The translations under genes were made by a program, and so were the position numbers. From VRUE01 sp963703335 (lineage in GTDB: Bacteria > Actinomycetota > Thermoleophilia > Solirubrobacterales > 70-9), in contig OY969812.1 of NCBI GenBank assembly GCA_963703335.1, positions 2,046,001-2,110,000 on the forward strand: a DNA stretch of 64,000 bases. The letters are read 5' to 3'. Positions 48,658 through 55,233 of this stretch are shown in pieces. The stretch's first letter is position 1, and each line of letters opens with the position of its first letter. Under the pieces are notes generated by a model. It saw only the letters and a program-made list of their open reading frames with translations. It did not search any database and was not told the origin of the DNA.

Positions 48658-48663
48658 TACAAT
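48658..48663 (+). promoter_or_regulatory. Candidate -10 box (TACAAT) of tRNA-Ser(GCU)
   Basis: TACAAT lies 14 bases before the tRNA, within TTCCTACAATCG. The tRNA-Arg gene has the similar TCCCTAGAATCG. No good -35 hexamer is seen. Confidence 0.5.
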
Positions 48664-48677
48664 CGAGCCGAATGCCC

Positions 48678-48766
48678 GGAGAGGTGGCCGAGTGGCTGAA
48701 GGCACTCGCCTGCTAAGCGAGTAGGGGGCGCAAGCTCTCTCGAGGGTTCGAATCCCTCCCTCTCCG
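48678..48766 (+). tRNA. tRNA-Ser (anticodon GCU)
   Basis: 89 bases. The acceptor GGAGAGG pairs with CCTCTCC with discriminator G; the anticodon stem CTCGC/GCGAG surrounds loop CTGCTAA with GCT; a long class II variable arm and a GGTTCGAATCC T arm are present, and CCA is not encoded. It reads AGC and AGU codons. The structured non-coding region starts about 100 bases downstream. Confidence 0.96.
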
Positions 48767-48869
48767 CTCTCAACGAAAAGTTGTTTAACTAATTCTGTCC
48801 GTGCCGCCGTGCAAGATTTCTCCTCGCTGACGGGATTGGAGACCCGGGGAGACGGTCTACAGCAGCAGA

Positions 48870-49157
48870 CAGAAAGTGAGAGAGAGAGTGCTTAGGCACG
48901 CCACCAGTTCGTGGTGCTGAGCTCCGCCGTTCCCGAGCACATCGGGGACGGGGCATGGCCCCTTCTCTGGGGACTATCAGGCCTCATGGATGCTTGCGTC
49001 ATCCATGGTCGAGCGTGGGTCCGAGGGCAGCACCCCGATCCACGCCGACGCCCCGTCCCCAGCTGCAACTTATATCTGCCCTGACGGCGGAACCGCTTTG
49101 GAGGAACTAGTCTTTTCCGAAGCACCCTGTGCAAAGGCTGCTATTTGCAGGATTTTT
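48870..49157 (+). ncRNA. Candidate structured non-coding RNA, class unknown
   Basis: A gene-free 430-base gap contains dense pairing. Seen are two small hairpins (GTGC-TTAG-GCAC ending at 48900, and CACCA-GTTCG-TGGTG), an outer 8-base stem 48923-48930/49084-49091, a large internal loop, a perfect 11-base stem GGGGACGGGGC (48944-48954) with GCCCCGTCCCC (49050-49060), and within it CCCC/GGGG (48959-48972), CATGGATG/CATCCATG (48985-49007) and GCGTGGGTC/GATCCACGC (49013-49045). A hairpin with T run follows at 49126-49157. The 5' end near 48870 rests on a weak TTGGAG/TACAGC promoter. It does not carry SRP, tmRNA or RNase P signatures. Confidence 0.5.
49126..49157 (+). terminator. Rho-independent-like terminator after the structured RNA
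   Basis: CCTG-TG-CAAA pairs with TTTGCAGG (two bulged bases) around an 8-base loop and is followed by ATTTTT. On the plus strand it would end a transcript from the structured region; the P450 gene beyond it is convergent. Confidence 0.6.
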
Positions 49158-49198
49158 ACTGGGCAAAAACGCTCAGTGCAGCGGACTGGTTTTCCTGC

Positions 49199-50629
49199 TC
49201 ATTTTGCTCGGCCGCGCAAGACGACGCGGCCGCCGCGCGACGGGATCATCGTCACGTTGCGGTGCAGGGCGTGCTCGGGCTCGGGCTCGGCGGCGTCTAG
49301 GTCTAGGCGGCGGGCCATTGCCTCGAGGACGACGCGCATCTCGGCCATCGCCAGGGCGGCGCCGAGGCAGCGGCGGATGCCGCCGCCGAAGGGGATCCAC
49401 TCGTAGGTCCCCGGTTTGCGACCGAGCCAGCGCTCGGGGCGGAAGGCAAACGGTTCCGGGTAGAGGTCCTCGCGATGGTGGACGAGGAGGATGCTCATCC
49501 CGATCGGGGTGTCGGCGGAGACTCCATACGGGCCGAGGCGCCAGGGGACGGTGACTCGGCGGCCGATGAAGGGGACGACGGGACGGGAGCGCATGCTCTC
49601 GACGATCGTCGCCTCCACCTGCTCGGCTGAGTCGTCGCCGTTGCGAGTCGCCTCGCGCAGCGCCTCGTGGGCGTCCGGGTTGCGCACCAGGCGCTCCCAG
49701 GTCCAGGAGAGCGAGTTCGCGGTCGTCTCGTGGCCGGCGAGGACCAGGGTGAGCAGCTCGTCACGGACTTCTTTGTCGTCCATCGCCTCGCCCTCCTCGG
49801 TGCGCGCCTGCAGGAGGAGCGAGAGGATGTCGCGGCGCTCGGCGAGGTGCTCGTCGGCACGGCGGGCTCGGATGACGGCGTAGGTCGGCCGGTCGAGCAA
49901 GGTGACGCCAACTTTGACGACGCCCACCGCGTCTTCGCGGCCGATGTTGAGCAGTTCTCCCGCTTGGCCGACCAGCGAGGTCGAGGCGTTGACGAGGCGC
50001 TTGACCGTGACGCGCATCTGGTTCTCCGGCGTGCCCCGTTTGGGCTTGCCCTCGATCCCGAAGATCCCGGCCATGATCACGTCGAGGGTGATCGCCTGCA
50101 TGCGCGGAGCCAGCGTGAACGGTCGGTTCAGCGGCCAGCGATCGAGCTCGCGTTCGGTCGCTGCGGTGATCATTTCCGTGTAGCGCTCGATCGCCTCGCC
50201 GTGGAAGGGCGGCAGCAGCAGCTTGCGCTGGCGCATGTGGCGCTCGCCGAGCGAGGTGAGAACTGAGCCGGTACCGAGGATCGGCCGCAGCGGCGACTCG
50301 CCGGTCAGCGAGGGAGCCAGCTCGGGTTTGGCCGTGAAGAGAGAGCGGACGTGGTCGGGGTGGCTGGTGACCACCGGACCGCCGGGCATTGCGGTGCGCA
50401 TGCGGAAGGTCTCGCCGATGCGGCGTTGGGCGCCGAAGACGTACTCGATCTGGCGCTGACTGAAGCGCAGCATCTGGGCGGCGCGCGGCAGCGGCACGAC
50501 TGGTGGCTTGCCGAGGGCTGCGAGCTCCGTGGGCTCGATTGGTCCTGCGGGCGAGGGAGACGCCTCGCCGACCAGGTCCGGAAAGGCTGGCTCCTCGGTG
50601 CTGGCGGGACGCTCGGCGACGCTGCTCAC
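49199..50629 (-). CDS. Cytochrome P450 monooxygenase
   Basis: I choose the GTG at 50629 (476 residues), because the longer frame to 50851 runs into the divergent pyruvate kinase gene; a GACAAT box ends 6 bases before it. P450 markers: the I-helix AGHETTANSLSW with acid-alcohol pair, the K-helix ExxR (EATR), FAFRPERW, and the haem loop FGGGIRRCLGAAL with the axial cysteine. Soluble, no membrane anchor. It needs an external redox partner; the 7Fe ferredoxin in this window is one candidate, with no direct linkage. Substrate unknown. Confidence 0.93.
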   Translation of the reverse strand: MSSVAERPASTEEPAFPDLVGEASPSPAGPIEPTELAALGKPPVVPLPRAAQMLRFSQRQIEYVFGAQRRIGETFRMRTAMPGGPVVTSHPDHVRSLFTAKPELAPSLTGESPLRPILGTGSVLTSLGERHMRQRKLLLPPFHGEAIERYTEMITAATERELDRWPLNRPFTLAPRMQAITLDVIMAGIFGIEGKPKRGTPENQMRVTVKRLVNASTSLVGQAGELLNIGREDAVGVVKVGVTLLDRPTYAVIRARRADEHLAERRDILSLLLQARTEEGEAMDDKEVRDELLTLVLAGHETTANSLSWTWERLVRNPDAHEALREATRNGDDSAEQVEATIVESMRSRPVVPFIGRRVTVPWRLGPYGVSADTPIGMSILLVHHREDLYPEPFAFRPERWLGRKPGTYEWIPFGGGIRRCLGAALAMAEMRVVLEAMARRLDLDAAEPEPEHALHRNVTMIPSRGGRVVLRGRAK

Positions 50630-50705
50630 CGGGCCATTGTCACAGAGATCAGTGTCAACGTTGCATTGTCGCGGGTGCGATTCGTCACGCTCTACAGTCA
50701 TGTGG

Positions 50706-52121
50706 ATGCAGCACGGAAGGCGCACAAAGATCATCGCCACGGTCGGGCCGGCAAGCTGGGAGCCGGAGACACTGGTGCGCTTGATCGAGGCGGGCGCCGA
50801 CGTCTTCCGCCTCAACTTCTCCCACGCTGACCGCGATCGCCACGCGCGCACGGTTGAGGCGATCCGCGCCGCCGCCGAGCAGGCCGGCCAGGAGGTCGCA
50901 GTGCTGGGGGACCTGCCCGGGCCGAAGCTGCGGATCGGCGAGCTGCGCGGCGATGTTGCCGAGCTTGAGACTGGGATGCACGTGAAGTTGACCCCGCAGG
51001 AGGTGGAGGGGGATCAGGAGACGATTCCAGTCACCTGGCCTGGCGTGACGTCGCTGCGTGAGGATGAACCGGTCTACCTTGCCGACGGTTCGATCCGTCT
51101 GCGGGTTCGCGGTCAGGAGGATGGCGGGCTCGACTGCGAGGTCGAGGTCGGCGGCACGCTCTCTTCGCATAAGGGCATGAACGTGCCGGGCATCGAAACG
51201 CCGGCTGCTACTTCGGGGGACCTGAGCTGGGTCGAGTTCGCGGTTGAGCAGGGCGTCGACTTGCTCGCCGTGTCCTTTGTCTCGACGGCGGCTGATCTGG
51301 AGCCGGTCAGCGAGCGACTGCACGCGCTCGGTTCCGACATTCCCCTGATCGCGAAGATCGAGAAGCAGCAGGCGGCGGAGAACGCCGAGGAGATCGTCGC
51401 CGCGGCAACTGGCGGCATCATGGTTGCCCGTGGTGATCTCGGCATTGAGTTGCCGCTCGCGCGCGTGCCGGTTGTGCAGAAGCGACTGATCCGCGCTGCC
51501 GGACGCCGCTCGAAGCCGGCGATCACTGCGACCCAGATGCTCGCCTCGATGGTGATCTCCCGGCGACCGACCCGGGCTGAGGTGACCGATGTCGCGAACG
51601 CGATCTACGACGGGACCGACGCGGTGATGCTTTCCGAGGAGACGGCCGTGGGCCAGCACCCGATCGAGGCTGTGCGGGTGATGGACCAGATCGCCCGGGC
51701 CACCGAGCCGGACCTGCCCTACGGAGATTGGCTCTTTGGCAGGACCGACCAGGCCACGCAGGACGTTGCCGACTCGGTCGCCCAGGGCGCCGTCGGCGCG
51801 GTCTATCGACTCGGCTTGGCGGCGCTTGTGGTGCCGACGACCAGTGGGCGCACGGCGCGGCTCGTCTCTGCCCACCGCCCCAATGTGCCGGTGCTCGCTG
51901 TTTCGCCGCGGATCGAGACCGTGCGGCGGCTGAAGTTGCTCTTCGGCGTAACCGCTGTCCTCCACGACCACGAGACCGATGTGCGGGGCCTGCTCCACGA
52001 TTGCGCGGCGCTGGCAGCCGAGCACGGGATAGCGAGCTCGGGAGACCTGATCGCGATCACGGCGGGCCTGCCGGAACAGGAGCTCGGGACGAACCTCTTC
52101 GAGGTCCATCGCGTGCCATGA
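50706..52121 (+). CDS. pyk: Pyruvate kinase
   Basis: 471 residues from the ATG at 50706; an ATG at 50700 is also in frame, but a TACAGT box (50693-50698) ends 7 bases before 50706, pointing to a leaderless start there. Motifs: TKIIATVGPAS, VFRLNFSHAD, GDLPGPKLRIGEL, LIAKIEKQQAAENAEEIV with the catalytic Lys, GGIMVARGDLGIEL, ITATQMLASM, and ANAIYDGTDAVMLSEETA. It converts PEP and ADP to pyruvate and ATP. The C-terminal domain is complete. Divergent from the P450 gene. Confidence 0.97.
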   Translation: MQHGRRTKIIATVGPASWEPETLVRLIEAGADVFRLNFSHADRDRHARTVEAIRAAAEQAGQEVAVLGDLPGPKLRIGELRGDVAELETGMHVKLTPQEVEGDQETIPVTWPGVTSLREDEPVYLADGSIRLRVRGQEDGGLDCEVEVGGTLSSHKGMNVPGIETPAATSGDLSWVEFAVEQGVDLLAVSFVSTAADLEPVSERLHALGSDIPLIAKIEKQQAAENAEEIVAAATGGIMVARGDLGIELPLARVPVVQKRLIRAAGRRSKPAITATQMLASMVISRRPTRAEVTDVANAIYDGTDAVMLSEETAVGQHPIEAVRVMDQIARATEPDLPYGDWLFGRTDQATQDVADSVAQGAVGAVYRLGLAALVVPTTSGRTARLVSAHRPNVPVLAVSPRIETVRRLKLLFGVTAVLHDHETDVRGLLHDCAALAAEHGIASSGDLIAITAGLPEQELGTNLFEVHRVP

Positions 52122-52131
52122 TCCCGGCCCG

Positions 52132-52923
52132 ATGAGCCAGGCGCAGGGGCCAATACGAGTAGAGCGTGACGCGACCGGCCTGGCCGTGATGACGCTCGAC
52201 AGCCCGCCGCTCAACCTCTTCGACCGCAGCATGTTCGAGGGCCTGCAGACTGCGATCGCCGCGGTCGAGGGCGACTTGCCGAGGGCGCTACTGATCCGCG
52301 CCGAGGGACGGGCGGTCTCCGGCGGCGTCAATGTTGCCGAGTTCGACGGGCTGACGCCGGAGCGTGCGAGCGGTCTCTGGGACGAGCTGATCGGGGTGGT
52401 CGAGCGGGTCGAAAGCCTGCCCCTGCCAGTCGTATTCGCCGCCCACGCGCTGACCCTGACCGCGGCCTTCGAGCTGGCGCTCGGTTGCGACCTGATCCTC
52501 GCCGCGCGCTCGGCGAAGTTCGGCCTGGTCGAGAAAGTGGTTGGGCTGACGCCGTCGATGGGCGGCACCCAGCGTCTCGCCGAGCGGGCGGGCAGCGGCC
52601 GCGCCCGCGAGCTGGTGATGACCGGCGAGCTGTTCAGCGCCGAGGAACTGGCCGGCTGGGGCGTGGTCAATCGCGTCTTTGAGGACGAGGACTTCGACGA
52701 AAAGGCGCGCGATTTCGCCACCGAGCTGGCGGCCGGTCCGACCAAGGCGCACGCGATGACGAAGCTGGTCCTACGCCGCTTCCGCGAGGGAGGCATTCCC
52801 GCCGCTGATGAGGCGATCCGTACCGAGGCGGGCGACCTCTTCGCCACCGAGGACCTGCGGCGGGCGGTCAAGACTTTCCTCGAGCACGGTGGGCCCGGCC
52901 ACGCCACCTTTGAGGGCCGCTGA
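52132..52923 (+). CDS. Enoyl-CoA hydratase/isomerase family protein
   Basis: A 263-residue crotonase-fold protein. Oxyanion-hole segments are GRAVSGGVNVAEF and HALTLTAAFELALGCDLI. Both catalytic glutamate positions appear kept, in AAFELALGCD and GLVEKVVGLTPSMGGTQRL. The usual ALGGG loop is replaced by TLTAA, a departure that may alter acyl-CoA fit. It acts in fatty-acid or related acyl-CoA breakdown in the cytoplasm. It starts 10 bases after the pyk stop and precedes a thioesterase. Confidence 0.9.
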   Translation: MSQAQGPIRVERDATGLAVMTLDSPPLNLFDRSMFEGLQTAIAAVEGDLPRALLIRAEGRAVSGGVNVAEFDGLTPERASGLWDELIGVVERVESLPLPVVFAAHALTLTAAFELALGCDLILAARSAKFGLVEKVVGLTPSMGGTQRLAERAGSGRARELVMTGELFSAEELAGWGVVNRVFEDEDFDEKARDFATELAAGPTKAHAMTKLVLRRFREGGIPAADEAIRTEAGDLFATEDLRRAVKTFLEHGGPGHATFEGR

Positions 52924-52951
52924 ACGGCCGCGACGGTAGGGTCTGCGCACG

Positions 52952-53422
52952 ATGACCGACTTCGACGCGATCGCCCAGGGGATGACCCAGGCCGTGCCCT
53001 TTGCGGGGTTTCTGGACCTCGAGATCACCAGTGTCACCGCGGGCGAGGCGGTTGTGGTCCTGCCCGAGCGGGCCGAGCTGACGAACCACGTCGGATCCCA
53101 GCACGCGGGAGCCCTTTTCACGGTCGCCGAGGCTGCCTCGGGAGCCGCCTTCGTCGGCGCATTCGCCGAGCGCATGGGCGACGTCACGCCGCTCGCCCGC
53201 AGTGCCGAGATCTCCTACGAAAAGATCGCCAAGGGCCCGATCGAGGCCAAGGCCACACTCGGCGTGCCCGCCGACGAGGCCCTCGCCACCCTCGACGCCG
53301 ATGGCAAGGTCGTCTTCCCCTGCGAGATCGAGCTGACCGATTCCTCCGGCCAGCGCGTCGCAACCGCTACCGTCCAATGGCACGTGCGGCTGAACCAGCC
53401 CAGCGAGCCAGAAGCCGCCTAA
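52952..53422 (+). CDS. Hotdog-fold thioesterase, DUF4442/PaaI-like
   Basis: A 156-residue protein: FLDLEITSVTAGEAVVVLPERAELTNHVGSQHAGALFTVAEAASGAAF is the hotdog core, with the NHVGSQHAGALF block matching the PaaI/DUF4442 catalytic loop. Expected to hydrolyse an acyl-CoA thioester as a dimer or tetramer. A TAGGGT box ends 9 bases before the ATG. It lies 28 bases after the enoyl-CoA hydratase gene, fitting a shared acyl-CoA role. Confidence 0.85.
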   Translation: MTDFDAIAQGMTQAVPFAGFLDLEITSVTAGEAVVVLPERAELTNHVGSQHAGALFTVAEAASGAAFVGAFAERMGDVTPLARSAEISYEKIAKGPIEAKATLGVPADEALATLDADGKVVFPCEIELTDSSGQRVATATVQWHVRLNQPSEPEAA

Positions 53423-53439
53423 CCACGCCCCCAAGTCCC

Positions 53440-53445
53440 TAGAAT
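53440..53445 (+). promoter_or_regulatory. Candidate -10 box (TAGAAT) of tRNA-Arg(ACG)
   Basis: TAGAAT in TCCCTAGAATCG, 28 bases before the tRNA; similar to the TACAAT context before tRNA-Ser(GCU). Confidence 0.4.
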
Positions 53446-53473
53446 CGCCCCTCCGGGCCACCAGCCCAATCCC

Positions 53474-53547
53474 GCGCCTGTAGCTCAGTTGGATAGAGCG
53501 TCGGTCTACGAAACCGAAGGTCACAGGTTCGAATCCTGTCAGGCGCG
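53474..53547 (+). tRNA. tRNA-Arg (anticodon ACG)
   Basis: 74 bases. The acceptor GCGCCTG pairs with CAGGCGC with discriminator G, the D arm TAGCTCAGTTGGATAGAGC is normal, the anticodon loop CTACGAA carries ACG (A34 is expected to be edited to inosine), and the T arm is CAGGTTCGAATCCTG. CCA is not encoded. The HEPN/nucleotidyltransferase pair begins 58 bases downstream; no duplicated 3' end was found within the window. Confidence 0.96.
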
Positions 53548-53605
53548 TTCCTCGCTCCCTCTGGTGCGAAATCCCGGACCGATCCGCGGCGTAACATGGC
53601 GCCAT

Positions 53606-53977
53606 ATGACCTCCAAGCCAAAGGTGGAGGTAGCGCGCGAGCACCTGACGAAGGCACAGGAGGAGGCTGGAGGCGGCGATTTGCGAGACGCTGTCCAGTG
53701 GAGTTTCGCCAGCCTCGAGGCAGCGATCGATGCACTTGCCGAAACGCGGGGCATCGCCATCGACGAAAAGCACTGGAAGCGAACTGAAGCGGCAACCAAG
53801 ATGTACAAAGAAGGGCTGCTTCCTAAGGATCTCTCCGGTTTGCATCGACTCCTCAACGAGGAGCGGAAGGGGATGTTCTACGAGGGCGAGGATCCTGATC
53901 TCGGGGACTACTCGATCGAGGATGTCTTGGTTGAAATCGAAACAGCGGTCGAAATCGCGGAAACAGAGGGGAAATGA
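53606..53977 (+). CDS. HEPN-domain protein, toxin-like partner of the nucleotidyltransferase
   Basis: Start at the ATG at 53606, with a TAACAT box ending 8 bases before it; 123 residues, all helical. DAVQWSFASLEAAIDALAETRGI and LHRLLNEERKGMFYEGEDP fit a HEPN four-helix bundle. The HepT-type active motif Rx4-6H is not exact: the best match is RKGMFY, with Tyr in place of His. The downstream gene overlaps it by four bases, as in MntA/HepT-type systems, though gene order varies. Whether it is a ribonuclease is uncertain. Confidence 0.7.
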   Translation: MTSKPKVEVAREHLTKAQEEAGGGDLRDAVQWSFASLEAAIDALAETRGIAIDEKHWKRTEAATKMYKEGLLPKDLSGLHRLLNEERKGMFYEGEDPDLGDYSIEDVLVEIETAVEIAETEGK

Positions 53978-54786
53978 GCTCCGCGGCAGCGACATGGTCC
54001 GATCTCGCTCCGCGACGGGGCGAGTTGGCTCATGCTGGGGTTACCGACCCTGGCGTCTGGGCGGATCGGCTCCAGCGCGACCAGCGGCGGGCGGCGCGAA
54101 ATCAGTCACGTGCGCTGGCTGCAATCAGCGCCGTGGTCGTGGAGAGGGCCCTGAAGTCTGGGGCTAAGGCAATCGTCCTTTCTGGCTCCACCGCTCGCGG
54201 TCAGAGGACACAGATAAGCGACCTCGACTTCCAAGTGATTGGACCAGCGCGCCCCTGGATCGCCGACCTGAGAGAGGACATCGACCTCTACGCCGACGAC
54301 GTCGAGCGCTTTTGGGCAAAGCTCCGCGCCGGAGACGACTTCGCTCACTGGTCGGTTTGGTATGGCTGCATCCTCTTCGACACCGGTGTCATGCGCGACG
54401 CCGCCCTGTACGTCGCAGAGCAGGATGCCTGGCCGGACCCCGCTCGCAAGTTGCGGCAGGCTGCAAACGCTCTTGACTTTGCCGAGGAGATAGTCGCAAG
54501 CGGCGACTACAGCGCCGCCTTGGAGCAAGTGCGCGGTGCGCTTTCGCTGACAGCGCGAGGCCTACTGCTCTCCAGCGATATTTTTCCTCTCGCACGCGAC
54601 GAGCTCTCTAACCAGCTGGAGGAGCTCGGCGAGGCCAAGCTCGCGACTGCACTTCAGCAGTCGATCCACAAGAGGCCAAAGCTGTCGGACCTGCACGAGT
54701 CAGTAGCGATCGCAAAAGCGGCAAGCCGACGCGGCAAGATTCTCGACGCGCCGAATCTCGAGACGCTTCGCCGCCTCGCAAGCTAG
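53974..54786 (+). CDS. MNT-type nucleotidyltransferase with helical C-terminus
   Basis: A 270-residue protein. LSGSTARGQRTQISDLDFQVIG is an exact GS-x10-DxD nucleotidyltransferase motif (about residues 69-85), and DFAHWSVWYGCILFDT follows. Residues about 155-265 are helical (KLRQAANALDFAEEIVASGD, ALEQVRGALSLTARGLLL) and resemble the HEPN-like tail of KNTase proteins. In known pairs the MNT enzyme AMPylates the HEPN toxin to silence it. The ATGA overlap with the HEPN gene supports a functional unit next to tRNA-Arg. Confidence 0.8.
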   Translation: MSSAAATWSDLAPRRGELAHAGVTDPGVWADRLQRDQRRAARNQSRALAAISAVVVERALKSGAKAIVLSGSTARGQRTQISDLDFQVIGPARPWIADLREDIDLYADDVERFWAKLRAGDDFAHWSVWYGCILFDTGVMRDAALYVAEQDAWPDPARKLRQAANALDFAEEIVASGDYSAALEQVRGALSLTARGLLLSSDIFPLARDELSNQLEELGEAKLATALQQSIHKRPKLSDLHESVAIAKAASRRGKILDAPNLETLRRLAS

Positions 54787-54830
54787 GGCGTCTTCCTCAT
54801 CACTTCGCCGCCGCCTGAGCACCGGCCGGC

Positions 54831-55163
54831 TCAGCCGGAGAGCACCGCCTCCATCTCCGCCAGCTGGGCCTCGATTCCGGCTGAGATCCCGTCGCAGATT
54901 TGGTGGACGCCGGGGTCGGTGATCCGGTAGATCGAGCTGGTGCCGCGCTTGCGGCGCGAGACGAAGCCCTCTGCGTGGAGGGCGCCGAGGTGCTTGGAGA
55001 CGTTCTGCTGCGAGCCCCCGACCAGCTCGGCGACCTCTCCTACCGAGGCCTCGTCCTGGCGGCGCAGGATGTCGAGGATCCGCAGCCGGGTTGGATCGGA
55101 GAGCGCGCGAAAACGGCGCGCGATCAGCTCCGCTGCCTCTGGGGTCAACTGGCTCTGCTTCAT
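54831..55163 (-). CDS. ArsR-family winged-helix repressor
   Basis: A 110-residue protein: ARRFRALSDPTRLRILDILRRQDEASVGEVAELV, then the recognition helix SQQNVSKHLGALHAEGFVSRRKRG. No cysteines are present, so it is not a classical ArsR/SmtB metal sensor of the CxC type and may sense something else. Divergent from the MMPL gene with a 70-base AT-rich control region that holds an inverted repeat, so it probably represses that exporter and itself. Confidence 0.92.
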   Translation of the reverse strand: MKQSQLTPEAAELIARRFRALSDPTRLRILDILRRQDEASVGEVAELVGGSQQNVSKHLGALHAEGFVSRRKRGTSSIYRITDPGVHQICDGISAGIEAQLAEMEAVLSG

Positions 55164-55178
55164 CGTGCTATTCTATCA

Positions 55179-55208
55179 TTTACAACTGATAAGTTGGTCA
55201 ATTGTAAA
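55179..55208. promoter_or_regulatory. Candidate ArsR-type operator between regulator and MMPL exporter
   Basis: TTTACAA (55179-55185) and TTGTAAA (55202-55208) form a 7-base inverted repeat with 16 bases between, and AACT-GATA-AGTT (55184-55195) is nested within. The whole stretch is strikingly AT-rich against its surroundings. Divergent promoters here would both be covered by a bound repressor. Confidence 0.55.
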
Positions 55209-55233
55209 GTTGTTAATCGGTAGAGGAGCTGAA

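Noticed and set aside
48892..49134. An 80-codon minus-strand frame in the structured region
   Set aside because: Arg/Pro-rich, no motif, and it coincides with strong palindromes that explain the sequence.
48870..49157. Assignment of the structured region as SRP RNA, tmRNA, RNase P RNA or 6S RNA
   Set aside because: No GGAA-capped SRP helix, no tRNA-like ends or tag frame, no RNase P core sequences, and the apical arm is more branched than 6S; left as unknown.
49199..50851. Full 550-codon P450 frame
   Set aside because: The first 74 codons run antisense into pyruvate kinase; the P450 fold starts after the GTG at 50629.
53474..54786. Integrated element at tRNA-Arg(ACG) with att duplication
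   Set aside because: No second copy of the tRNA 3' end was seen up to base 64000, so only the position next to the tRNA is noted.
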